Part shown: positions 1 through 8,625 of the stretch, one piece after another | How the letters are laid out: each line of letters starts with the position of its first letter | Position numbering within the stretch: position 1 is the stretch's first letter | Assembly: GCA_027494165.1 (NCBI GenBank) | Contig: JAOSJM010000007.1 | Coordinates: 124,001-188,000, forward strand | DNA length: 64,000 bases | Direction: 5' to 3' | From: Acidimicrobiia bacterium | GTDB lineage: Bacteria; Actinomycetota; Acidimicrobiia; IMCC26256; JAOSJM01 | The notes under the pieces: generated by a model | Database searches by the model: none | What the model was told of the DNA's origin: nothing | Seen by the model: the letters and a program-made list of their open reading frames with translations, nothing else | Program-made: the position numbers and the translations under genes

Positions 1-154
1 CGACCAGCGCCCCGACCGAGAGGGCGAAGCGGAGCCCGTCGAGGGCCGGGCGCACGGGAAGCGGCCGGCGGCCCTTCGACAGGCTGAACGCCAACGCCCC
101 GACCGTGACGATCGTGGCGGCGACGCCGATCCCTCGTGTCAGGCCCGGGCTCAC
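1..154 (-). CDS. Membrane protein, N-terminal fragment
   Basis: The protein starts at the GTG at 154; an in-frame stop lies three codons further upstream, so no longer start is possible. Fifty-one codons are visible before the window edge. They begin SPGLTRGIGVAATIV and include a hydrophobic stretch of about 17 residues that looks like a first membrane segment, followed by basic residues (KGRRPLPVR). The family cannot be told from this piece. It diverges from the beta-propeller gene that follows. Confidence 0.5.
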   Translation of the reverse strand, partial: MSPGLTRGIGVAATIVTVGALAFSLSKGRRPLPVRPALDGLRFALSVGALV

Positions 155-257
155 ACGACCAGGCTAGGGAAGGCCTGCCGACACCACCAGTTCCTCGCGT
201 GAGAAGCGGGACGACTGACAGGAGCGCGGCCCGTGAGGCAGGCTGTGGCCATGGACG

Positions 258-1577
258 ATGCCGGAGGTCGCCCATCCCCGCCCCCGGGACCCCCACCGCC
301 ACGGGCGGGGGGCCACCCGTTCGACCGCCGGGCGCTCCCCGGTCGGCACGGCCCCGCGGGGCGGGGTGGCCAGGTTGCTCCCGGTGGCCGCCGTCGTGGC
401 CCTCGCCGTGGTGGCCGGCGGGGTCAGCGTCGTGACCGCCCGTGAGGACGACTGCACACCGGCCGACCCGCCCGTCGCGGCACCGGATGTGTGGGACGTG
501 GTCACGCAGGGGGGAGACGGCGCCGACGGGACCCGCCGGCTCGACGTCGTCGCGCCGGCCCACACCTCGCTGGTGGAGCTCTGGTGCGCCGACGACGTCG
601 GGGGAGGGCGGCTTCGCCACGGCTGACGGGCTCGTCTGGGTCGCCCCCGGTTCCGCGAGGAGTTGCGCGCGATCGACGCCAGGACGGGTCGCGACGTCTG
701 GACCGTCGACCTCGAGGAGATCGGGGGCTGGAGCGTCGTCGCGGGCCCGGTGCTCGCCGGCGACCTCGTCGTGGTGGCCCTCGACAGCGGCCACCTCCTC
801 GCGGTCGAGCAGGCGACCGGCCTCGATCGGTGGTCCTGGAGCTCGCAGACCTACTCGATCTCCGACATCGTGGCCGTCGACGACCGCGTCTATGTCACGA
901 CCCGGACCGGCGACGGCGTCGCCGTCGTCGCCCTCGACGGGAGTGGGGGAACCCAGCGGTGGCGCACCGACCTCGGTGACGTCGACGGGGCCTTCTCGGC
1001 GCAGGTGTCGGCCACCCCCTCCGCGGTGCTCGTGGGCGTCGAGGGAACCGACCGCGCCGTGATGTTCGGGGTCGCGACCGACGGGCGGCTGGGTTGGGAG
1101 CTCGACCTGGGCGACACCCATCTGACGGGGCGTCCTGCGATCGACGGCGCCACCGCGGTCCTCGCCACCCAGGACGACGACGCGGTGGTGAGCATCATCG
1201 GCCTCCCGGTGGCCACGGGTGAGGAGACGTGGCGGTGGACTCGACGCCCCGAGACCGGAACCACGTACCAGACCCCGGTCCGAGCCCTCGCCGTCTCCGG
1301 AGAGTGGGTCTATGCCGCCGGGCCGGAGCTCCTCCTCCTCGACCGCGCCACCGGTGAGGTCTCCGGGACGCTCCCGGGCTACTCGGCCGTCCCCTTCGTG
1401 GTGGGCGACGAGCTCGTCGGCTGCCCGGTCCGTGCCGCGCTCGGCCGGACCGCCGACACGCGCACGGTCCACATGTCCGACGAGGACGGCGACGCAGTGT
1501 CCTGCTACGACCTGGTGACCGTCGCCAACGGCGCCTACTACGCGGTCGACGACGGGGACCTGCGCGCCCTCGGCTGA
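258..1577 (+). CDS. Membrane-anchored PQQ-like beta-propeller protein (two compensating frame breaks)
   Basis: About 440 residues once repaired. The N-terminus is short and proline-rich, then comes one membrane segment near residues 38-60 (ARLLPVAAVVALAVVAGG), then an extracytoplasmic propeller. Typical PQQ-like blades are seen as repeated TG...W or DG...W units: GRDVWTVDL, GLDRWSWSS, GTQRWRTDL, GRLGWELDL, GEETWRWTR. The frame changes at about 601-605 (an extra G in a G run) and back at about 653 (one missing C), so only about 50 bases are read in the other frame. The stretch in that frame (FATADGLVWVAPG) is good blade sequence, which supports the repair. The fold is usually a scaffold or enzyme fold outside the membrane; no cofactor ligand can be assigned. 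The start at 258 is uncertain. Confidence 0.75.
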
Positions 1578-1617
1578 ACCCGAGCCACGCCGGTGTGGGC
1601 CCCGCCGGTCCCTGCGT

Positions 1618-2754
1618 TCAGCCCTCGCTCACGCGGCGGTGCATCCGCTCCGTGACCTCGAGGTACTCCTCCACCAGGTCGTAGATCACCTGCTTGGCCG
1701 TGCGGACCTTGTCCATCCGGCTCACGATCTGGCCCACCGGCATCCCGACCAGATCGGTGTTGCCGACCCGGGCGGCCCGGCGCATGGCGTGCGAGTGGAG
1801 GATGAACTGGAGGGGCATCGGCAGCGTTCCGGGCGACTCGGGCGCCTCCCACGCCTCGGTCCAGTCCGTCCGGAGCTGGCGCGCCGGCTTCCCGGTCATG
1901 GCCCGCGATCGCACCGTGTCGCTCGACCGCGCGGCGAGGAGCTTCTCCATCGCCACGGGCGTCATGTCGGACTCGGCCACGGTCAGCCAGATCGAGCCGG
2001 TCCACACCCCCGCCGCGCCGAGCGCCATGGCCGCGGCCATCTGGCGGCCCGTGCCGATGCCCCCGGCCGCCAGCACCGGGGTGGGGGCGATCGCGTCGAC
2101 CACGTCCGGCACGAGCACCATCGTCCCCACGTCGCCCGTGTGGCCCCCGGCCTCGTAGCCCTGGGCGATGACGACGTCGACGCCCTGCTGGACGTCGCGC
2201 ACGGCCTGCTCCACCCGGCCGACGAGCGCCGCGACGGTCACGCCCTGGGCGTGGGCCTGGTCGATGGCCTCGGCCGGGGGCGGGCCGAGGGCCGAGGCGA
2301 GGAGCTTGATCGGGTGGCCGAGGGCGATGTCGATGAGCGGCGTCCCCGTGGCCTCGGTCCACCCGAGCACCCCCCGGCCCAGCGGGCTGTCGTCGTCGGG
2401 CTCCTCTTCGGCCTCGTCGGGGATGCCGTGGTCGGCGAGGATCTTGCCGACGTAGTCCCAGTGGTCCGGGCTGATCATCGCCCGGAGCTGCTCGGCGAGG
2501 TCCTTGGCGTCGTGGAGACCGGCGTCGCGGTCCAGGCTCTTCACCGGCATGACGACGTCGACGCCGTAGGGCTTGCCGTCGACGTGCTCGTCGATCCAGC
2601 TCAGCTCGATCTCGAGCTGCTCGGGGGAGAAGGCCAGCGCCCCGAGCACGCCCATCCCCCCGGCCCGGCTCACCGCCGCGGCGACGTCGCGGCAGTGGGT
2701 GAAGGCGAAGATCGGGAACTCGATCCCCAGCGACTCGCACAGCTCGTTGTGCAT
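1618..2754 (-). CDS. Nitronate monooxygenase family protein (NPD-like FMN enzyme)
   Basis: 378 residues, intact. The FMN-binding TIM barrel of the 2-nitropropane dioxygenase/nitronate monooxygenase family is clear: the N-terminus (GIEFPIFAFTHCRDV), the central IAQGYEAGGHTG block with its conserved histidine, and the phosphate-binding AAGGIGTG near residues 225-232. Known members oxidise nitronates with FMN; many actinobacterial members are uncharacterised and lie in lipid or steroid gene sets. A close paralogue is at 45792-46942. Upstream are a KstR-like palindrome and a hairpin element. It is last in a run of minus-strand genes beginning at 8559, but the 144-base gap and the operator suggest its own promoter. 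Confidence 0.88.
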   Translation of the reverse strand: MHNELCESLGIEFPIFAFTHCRDVAAAVSRAGGMGVLGALAFSPEQLEIELSWIDEHVDGKPYGVDVVMPVKSLDRDAGLHDAKDLAEQLRAMISPDHWDYVGKILADHGIPDEAEEEPDDDSPLGRGVLGWTEATGTPLIDIALGHPIKLLASALGPPPAEAIDQAHAQGVTVAALVGRVEQAVRDVQQGVDVVIAQGYEAGGHTGDVGTMVLVPDVVDAIAPTPVLAAGGIGTGRQMAAAMALGAAGVWTGSIWLTVAESDMTPVAMEKLLAARSSDTVRSRAMTGKPARQLRTDWTEAWEAPESPGTLPMPLQFILHSHAMRRAARVGNTDLVGMPVGQIVSRMDKVRTAKQVIYDLVEEYLEVTERMHRRVSEG

Positions 2755-2775
2755 GGGCCCCCCACTCTCTCGATC

Positions 2776-2789
2776 TAGAACCGGTTCTC
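2776..2789. promoter_or_regulatory. KstR-like palindromic operator
   Basis: TAGAACCGGTTCTC contains a perfect 12-bp palindrome (AGAACCGGTTCT, 2777-2788). It lies 22 bases before the start of the nitronate monooxygenase. It matches the published KstR consensus TNNAACNNGTTNNA at all fixed positions but the last. KstR is the TetR-family repressor of cholesterol catabolism in mycobacteria and rhodococci. Another TetR protein could use the same half-site; no KstR gene is in the window. Confidence 0.5.
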
Positions 2790-2841
2790 ATCCTATGGGC
2801 GACGCCCGGCGCCGGGGAAGTCGTCGCGCCCCGTTCCCGGC

Positions 2842-2888
2842 TCCCGGGTGTCCCTGCCCCCGCTGAGCGACGGTGGAGACACCCGGGA
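2842..2888 (-). repeat. Hairpin element, copy 1: conserved 25-nt loop
   Basis: A perfect 11-bp inverted repeat (TCCCGGGTGTC at 2842-2852, GACACCCGGGA at 2878-2888) encloses 25 bases. Read on the minus strand the loop holds ACCGTCGCTCAGCGGGGG, which recurs exactly in copy 2 at 23027-23067, also within a 25-base loop but with a different, still paired stem. It sits 10 bases beyond the SDR stop codon and 88 bases before the next start. A terminator is possible, but that would not explain a conserved loop. Confidence 0.6.
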
Positions 2889-2898
2889 CGGGGGATCC

Positions 2899-3696
2899 TC
2901 AGCGCCCCGGGACCTGGAGGTCCCGGACGTACCGGGCCGTCCCGGCGAGGAACCCCTCCACGTCGGCGGCCTTGCCGGCGGCCAGGTCCGCGAACCAGGC
3001 GGGCACGTAGACCTGGAGGCGACCGTCGCGCAGCGCCGCCAGGACCGCCTCCACCAGCTCCGCGACCGGGAGCCGCTCGATCGGGGCCGTCATCGGGTCG
3101 TTGCCGGGGAGGTCGAACAGCTCGGTGTCGATGACGCCGGGGTAGACGACCAGCACCTTCACGCCCGTCTCCCACAGGTCGACGGCCATCGCCTCGGAGA
3201 ACACCGCCAGCGCCGCCTTCGACGCGTCGTAGGCCGCCTCGCCCGGCGAGCTCAGCGTCGCCGCGACCGAGGCGACGTTGACCACCCGCCCCTCGCCCCG
3301 CTCGAGCATCTGGGGAAGCAGGGCCAGGGTCAACCGCACCGGCGACAGGTAGTTCAGAGCGGTCACCTGCTCGACGGTGGCCGGGTCGAGCCGGGTGACG
3401 TGGCGGCGCTTGGGGATGCCCGCGTTGTTCACGAGGACGTCGACCCCGCCCAGCTCGGCGACGGCGTCGGCGGCCAGACGGTCGACCCGGGCCGGGTCGG
3501 AGAGGTCGGTCACCCACATGCGGCACGCGGGCTCGTGGGCCCGGCACCGCTCGAGCGCGGCCTCGAGCCGGTCCCGGCGGCGGGCGCAGATCCCCACGAC
3601 CGCGCCCCGCTCGGCCATCGCCTCGGCCAGCGCGGCGCCGATCCCCGAGGACGCGCCCGTGACCAGCACCCGCTTGCCCGCCAGCTCGTAGCCCAC
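2899..3696 (-). CDS. Short-chain dehydrogenase/reductase
   Basis: 265 residues, complete classical SDR. The cofactor site TGASSGIG is near residues 14-21, NNAG near 90, and the catalytic YDASK near 154-158, preceded by VNVASVA carrying the usual serine. A basic region after the first beta-alpha unit (CARRRDR) suggests NADP(H). The substrate is unknown. The gene follows the MarR regulator by 39 bases in the same direction, so it is probably a late gene of the operon starting at 8559. Confidence 0.88.
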   Translation of the reverse strand: MGYELAGKRVLVTGASSGIGAALAEAMAERGAVVGICARRRDRLEAALERCRAHEPACRMWVTDLSDPARVDRLAADAVAELGGVDVLVNNAGIPKRRHVTRLDPATVEQVTALNYLSPVRLTLALLPQMLERGEGRVVNVASVAATLSSPGEAAYDASKAALAVFSEAMAVDLWETGVKVLVVYPGVIDTELFDLPGNDPMTAPIERLPVAELVEAVLAALRDGRLQVYVPAWFADLAAGKAADVEGFLAGTARYVRDLQVPGR

Positions 3697-3735
3697 GGCG
3701 ACCCCCCTCCGTCGCGCCGGACCCTACCGGAGCCG

Positions 3736-4273
3736 TCAGCGCGCCGCAGGGGCCTCCGAGCCGGCGAACTGCTCGACCGCGGTGGCGAGGATCTCGACCG
3801 CGTCCACGACGCTCCGGAGCTCGGCGGGGTCGAGCCGGCGCACGACGTGCTCGAACTCCTCGCGACCCACGTCCTCGAACCGGGCGAGGACGTCCCATCC
3901 GCTGGGGGTGAGCGAGCAGACGACCGCCCGCCGGTCGGACGGGTCGCGCCCCCGCTCGACGAGCCCCTTGGCGACGAGTCGGTCGATGAGGCCGGTGGCG
4001 GCGGGGGAGGCTGGTGCCGAGGTGGCCGGCGATCGTGGTCATGCGGGCCGGGCCCTCGCTGAGGAAGACAAGCGTGCGGAGCTGGGCCCGGGTGATCTCC
4101 AGCTCCTCCCACACGTCGAGGGGACCGAAACGGAGGTGGCGGTAGATCGCCGAGAGGAGCTCGAAGAACCGTTCGACGAGCTCGGGATCGGCGTGCGTCA
4201 GGGCGGCGCCCGACCCCGTCCCCCTCGACGTGCCCGCTCGGTCCGTGGATGCCCCGCCCGCCATCACGTGCAT
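3736..4273 (-). CDS. MarR-family transcriptional regulator (one frame break)
   Basis: About 178 residues after repair. The winged helix reads LEITRAQLRTLVFLSEGP...TTIAGHLGTSLP and continues in another frame as AATGLIDRLVAKGLVERGRDPSDRRAVV, the canonical recognition helix and wing (DxRxxxV). The break is one extra base in the G run at 4003-4007 (C5 for C4 on the coding strand), and the span is 3n+1 as expected. The start is ATG 4273 or 4264; the gene begins 2 bases after the stop of the molybdopterin oxidoreductase, so it is probably cotranscribed with it and may regulate the operon in response to a small aromatic or lipophilic ligand, as is common in the family. Confidence 0.8.
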
Positions 4274-4275
4274 GT

Positions 4276-7043
4276 CTAGTCGGCGGGCACCGGTGCGAGG
4301 GCGACGCGCACGCCGCGGTCGGCTGGGATGGGCTGCCAGCCGATGGGCGCGTAGTCGAGGTGGCCGTAGCCGCCGACGAACCCGAGGTGCTTCACCATCC
4401 CGGGACTCACGTCGTTGGCGCCTCCCCACTCCTCGAACATGTGGGGATCCCAGCCGTTGTAGACCGTGACGACACCCGGCCGCTGGCCGGGGCTCGTCTT
4501 GGCCCGGACGACGAACGACCCCACGTCGTTGGACACCCGCACCCGGTCGTGGTCGGCGATGCCCAGGCGCGACGCGTCCTCCGGGTTGACGACCAGGTGG
4601 GGCTCGCCGCGGTGCGTCTGGAGCAGGAGCGGGTTCCCCATGTTGCAGGCGTGGACCGACCAGCGGTTGTGGCCCCCCAGCACGAGGAACGGGTGGTCGC
4701 CGCCCATGGTCGGCATGTCCTTGTGGACCGGCAGGTCCTCGCCGGCCTCGACGAACCACGGGTGGTCGATCAGGAACTGGGCCCGCCGGGTGAGGGTGGG
4801 GTACGGGTCGCCGCGCTGCACGTGGTGCTCGAGCGGGTTGGCGATCTCGTCCTCGGGCGTCCAGGGCGCGGCGTGGCTGACCGCCATGAAACCCCGGCCC
4901 CACTCGGTGAACCGCATCTGGCCGGTCTCGCGCATCGTCGCCAGGTCGGAGCCGGGCGGGAGGATCCCCGAGTGGGCGGAGTCGCGGACGATCTCGTCGT
5001 AGACCTGCTCGTCGGTTCGCCAGGCCCCGCCGAGGGTGTAGCGGTCCTCGAGGTCCGCGTACCGCACCTCGCGGCCGTCGGGGTGCCGGAACGACTCGAC
5101 GCCTCGCGCCGCCGCCCGCCGGGCGAGCGCCCGGCACAGGTCGCGGAAGATCTCCCACTCCGGCTTGGACTCCCCGGCCGGCGGGACCGCCTCGTCGGTC
5201 ATGGTGAGGTAGTAGGTCGGCATCTGGAGGCTGACCTTCTCGTAGTGCTGGGCGGCGGGGAGGACGATGTCGGACCACAGCGCCGTGGCCGACATCCGCA
5301 CGTCGACGGTGACCACGAGCTCCAGCTCGGGCCAGAGGTGCGACAGGAGCGTGTTGCGGCCGCCGCGGGTGCGCCGGACGATGTTGCCGCCGCACTCCAC
5401 GAGCACCCGGGGTGGGGTGTCGGGCCCGAGCGGGACCACGGTGCTCCACCAGCCCCGGTCCACGGCCTCGGCGACGTACTCGTCGAACGGGCGGCCCATC
5501 GACGGGTCGGCGTTGACCGGGGCGTTCCAGAGGTCCCGGAACCCCGCGTGCCAGTACCAGAGGAAGGCGGGTGGGACCATCCCGGGCCGGGGAGCCTTGA
5601 CCGTCGCCCGCATCACCTCGAACGCGGTGATCTCGGGGGTCATCGTCGGATCCCCGGCCGCCAGGATCTCGCCGAACCCCTCGAGCCCGGCCAGGATCTC
5701 CTCGGCGCCCTCGGGACCCGGGCGGGCCTTGGCGCTGGCGATCATCCAGCCGTCGATCTGGGCGTTGGCCCAGTGGGTGAAGCCCGCGCCCGGGCGGCCC
5801 CAGTTCCCGGTCAGGGCGAGCACGAGCAGCATGGTCCGCTGGTAGAGGTCGGAGTGGTACGCCTTGTTGGCCCCCATCCCCATCCAGAGCCGCGTGCGGC
5901 CGCCGGCCACCTTGCGGGCGAGGGTGCGGACGGTGTCGGGGTGGACCCCCGTGGTGTCCCGGACCGCCTCGGGCCGGTAGGCGGCCAGGTGCTCCACCAG
6001 GCGAGCCATGACCGGCCCCACCACCACCACGGTGCCGTCGGCCAGGGTCACGCTCGCCTCCCCCGCGAGCGCGGGGACGTACCCGTCCGGGAGCAGGCTG
6101 CCCCGGTCGGCCTCCACCACCGCGCCGTGCTCGTCGAGGTGGAAGAACTGGTCGTCGCGGCCAGCCGGGTCGAGGTCCGAGGCTCGGAGGAACCGCCCGG
6201 TGTCGCGGCGGGCGAGCAGCGCGAGGTCGGTCTGGGTGCGGACGAACTCCTCGTCGACGAGCCCCTCCTCCACGATCACCCGGGCCATGGCGAGGGCCAG
6301 GGCCGGGTCGCTCCCGGGACGTACGGGCACGTGCAGGTCGGCGTGGACGTGGCTCGGGCTCACGTCGGGGCTGACGAGCACGATCTCGGCACCCCGGTAC
6401 CGGGCCTCGGTGAGGTAGTGGAAGAAGGGGATGGCGGTGTAGACGGGGTTCGAGTGCCAGACGAGCACCACGTCGGCCAGGAAGTGCGACGGCTCGTCCT
6501 GGTAGACGTGCGAGTGCCCGATCGTGCAGTGCAGCCCGGGCGCGAAGTCGCTCAGGGCCCCGTTGACGTCGGTGCTCGTGCCGCCGAGCAGGCCCATGAG
6601 GCGCTCGCACGCGATGGTGGCGGCCATCTCGGGCGTGCCCTCACGGAGGATCGACCGCGGACCGTGGGTCTCGATGGCGTCGATGAGCCCGTCGGCGACG
6701 GCGTCGAGCGCCTCGTCCCACGAGACGCGCTCCCACTCCCCGCTCCCCCGCGGCCCGACCCGGCGGAGCGGGTGGAGGAGGCGGTCGGGGGCGTCGAGCT
6801 GCGCGCTCCACGCCGCGCCCTTGTTGCAGCCTCGGGGGAGTCGTCGGGGAATCCCCTGGGCGGCGGGCGGTCGGGGCGCGGGTTGGGGACCTCCTCGCGC
6901 ACGACCTTCCCGTCCCGCACGAAGACCCGGTAGCGGCAGTTCGACGGGAAGCAGTCGACGCAGTGCGATCCCCACGCGACGGCGTCGAAGGCCGTCCGGA
7001 CCCGGTGGCGGTCCTCGCCGGCCCGCCGCCCGTCGCCGATCAC
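4276..7043 (-). CDS. Molybdopterin-dependent oxidoreductase, DMSO-reductase superfamily catalytic subunit (one frame break)
   Basis: About 922 residues. The N-terminal iron-sulfur motif reads HCVDCFPSNC near residues 28-37, an H-x3-C-x4-C pattern with one more cysteine, closed by RGCNKGAAW near 70. Then come the Mo-bisPGD binding domains (HSNP, GMGANKAYHSD, GNWGRPGAG) and the C-terminal aspartate-decarboxylase-like domain (GGHNRWSVH, VNPEDASRLGI). Overall it is closest in my reading to the type II branch (ethylbenzene dehydrogenase and steroid C25 dehydrogenase alpha subunits). No export signal is seen. No iron-sulfur beta or haem gamma subunit lies nearby; the preceding gene is an FAD oxidoreductase. 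The frame breaks at about 6834-6838, where one C is missing from a C6 run. The start at 7043 gives 22 bases between genes. Confidence 0.82.
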
Positions 7044-7065
7044 GGCCGGCTCGCGTCCGGTGCGC

Positions 7066-8559
7066 TCACGCGGGGACGCCGGCGCCGAGGTCCTCGAGCA
7101 CCATCTCGGCCACCCGGAAGCCCGAGTCGACCCCCATGTGGGTGGCGACGCCCTTGCCGCCGGCGTCGCAGCCCACGATGTAGAGGCCTTCGAGCGGCGT
7201 CCGGGGGTTCGGCTTGTTCGGCCCCTCCTGCTCCATGGTCTGGGCGATGCCGATGCACTCGCCGCCCGCGCCCGGCACCGCGGAGTCGCGGGTCAGGGCC
7301 GAGACGCTGCGCGTCGTGTACGCCTCCTTCTTCGCCAGGTGCCGCTCCAGCGAGGGCCACGCGTCGAGCGCGGCCTCGTGCGAGCGGGCCAGCGCGTCCT
7401 CGCTCATCGGAGACTCGGGGTCGGGGTCCGACAGCGTGCCGATGAGCACCACCTGGCTGCCGTCGCCGGGAGCGAGGCCAGGGTCCCACAGCGCCGGGGT
7501 GCTCCAGTAGAGCTGGGGCACGTCGGGCCAGTCGCCGGCCCGCGCCTGCTCGTAGCGCTTCGTGTCCCACCAGCTCAGGTCGCCGAAGGCGAGGCCGGCG
7601 GGCGGGAAGACCGGGGCGTCGAGGAAGTAGCGGTGCCCGACGATCCCCCACGACGGCTCGAGCCCCCGGACGTACTCGACGTAGTCGGTGGAGAAGTGCT
7701 CGGGGCCGGCGAGCTTCAGGACCGTCGGCTGGATCCCGGCGTTCGAGACGACGACCGGGGCCCGGAAGGTCCCCTCGGAGGTCTGGATCCCGGCGACCCG
7801 GTTCCCCTCCACGAGGATCCGCTCGACCTTCGCCTTCGTCACGAAGGCACCGCCGTGGTCCCCGACGTAGTCGGCCGCGACCTCCAGCACCCGGCCGATC
7901 CCCCCTCGGAAGTAGAGGCTGGCCCCGCCGACGAGCACGAAGTTCTTCAGGCAGATCTCGACGCCCTCGGGAGCCGGGATCCGGTCGGGACCGATGAGGA
8001 AGAACATGTTGAGCAGGACCCCGATGTAGGCCATCACCCCGGCCGGCAGCCCGAACTGGTCGAGGTAGTCGAGGACGGAGCGTCCCCGGAGACCCTCGAC
8101 GTCCTCGTCGGTCAGGCCGAGGATGGTGGCCCCCATGGTGACCATGGGCTCGACCTCCTCGGCGGTGAGGTCGAAGGTGGCCTGGAACCGGCCGAGGGCG
8201 TCGTCGTCGGCGGCCCCCCCTCCCATCCGGAGCCAGTCGCCCGGCCCACGCCGGTAGACGATCCCACCGCTCATGCGGGACTCCTGGGTCGGCACGCTCA
8301 CCGGCACCCGGTCGGTCGCGTCGAGGGCCTCGAGCAGCTCCTCGTAGCGCGAGCGCTGCCCGGCGGCCAGGCCGGGGATCCCGATGACCGGCCACATCTC
8401 GTACCCGTAGCCCTTGCGCTGCAGGGTGAGCGCCTTGCCGCCGGCCTGGTCGTTCTTCTCGACGAGGAGCACCCGCCGCCCCGCCCGGGCGCACAGGGCC
8501 GCGAGCGTGGCCCCTCCCGGGCCGGCGCCGATCACGATCACGTCGTACTGCTCGGCCAT
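7066..8559 (-). CDS. FAD-dependent oxidoreductase, phytoene-desaturase-like (CrtI family)
   Basis: 497 residues, intact. The N-terminal dinucleotide site VIGAGPGGATLAALCARAG is followed by the EKNDQAGG ribose-binding region, and the C-terminal FAD-binding signature reads GLYIVGCDAGGKGVATHMG. Size and ends match the CrtI/carotenoid desaturase and retinol saturase-like family, but no other carotenoid gene is nearby. Its position immediately upstream of the molybdenum enzyme suggests that both act on the same compound. A good promoter lies at 8597-8625. Confidence 0.85.
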   Translation of the reverse strand: MAEQYDVIVIGAGPGGATLAALCARAGRRVLLVEKNDQAGGKALTLQRKGYGYEMWPVIGIPGLAAGQRSRYEELLEALDATDRVPVSVPTQESRMSGGIVYRRGPGDWLRMGGGAADDDALGRFQATFDLTAEEVEPMVTMGATILGLTDEDVEGLRGRSVLDYLDQFGLPAGVMAYIGVLLNMFFLIGPDRIPAPEGVEICLKNFVLVGGASLYFRGGIGRVLEVAADYVGDHGGAFVTKAKVERILVEGNRVAGIQTSEGTFRAPVVVSNAGIQPTVLKLAGPEHFSTDYVEYVRGLEPSWGIVGHRYFLDAPVFPPAGLAFGDLSWWDTKRYEQARAGDWPDVPQLYWSTPALWDPGLAPGDGSQVVLIGTLSDPDPESPMSEDALARSHEAALDAWPSLERHLAKKEAYTTRSVSALTRDSAVPGAGGECIGIAQTMEQEGPNKPNPRTPLEGLYIVGCDAGGKGVATHMGVDSGFRVAEMVLEDLGAGVPA

Positions 8560-8596
8560 CTGGAGCCCCTCCGCTGTCGGGTCCGCTCGTTCGTGG

Positions 8597-8625
8597 ATCC
8601 TAAATGCTTCGGGTCACCTTCACAA
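8597..8625 (-). promoter_or_regulatory. Sigma70-type promoter of the FAD/molybdenum enzyme operon
   Basis: On the minus strand: -35 TTGTGA (8620-8625), a 17-bp spacer, then -10 TAGGAT (8597-8602), 38 bases before the start at 8559. The -35 overlaps the stop codon of the preceding minus-strand gene. The region is notably AT-richer than its surroundings. Confidence 0.55.

Noticed and set aside
258..1577. Programmed frameshifting at G5 runs
   Set aside because: No slippery heptamer with a conserved downstream structure, and both insertions and deletions occur in unrelated enzymes.
2853..2877. TPP-riboswitch-like GCTGAG in the hairpin loop
   Set aside because: The other conserved TPP-aptamer segments are absent and copy 2 is not upstream of a gene on its strand.
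1538..6610. Very long open frames opposite or shifted to real genes (for example 1538-6610 minus, 4249-6933 plus, 7060-9879 plus, 15601-19911 minus beyond 16830)
   Set aside because: Arg/Pro/Gly-rich shadow translations typical of high-GC DNA, with no family motifs, lying over genes with clear motifs in another frame.
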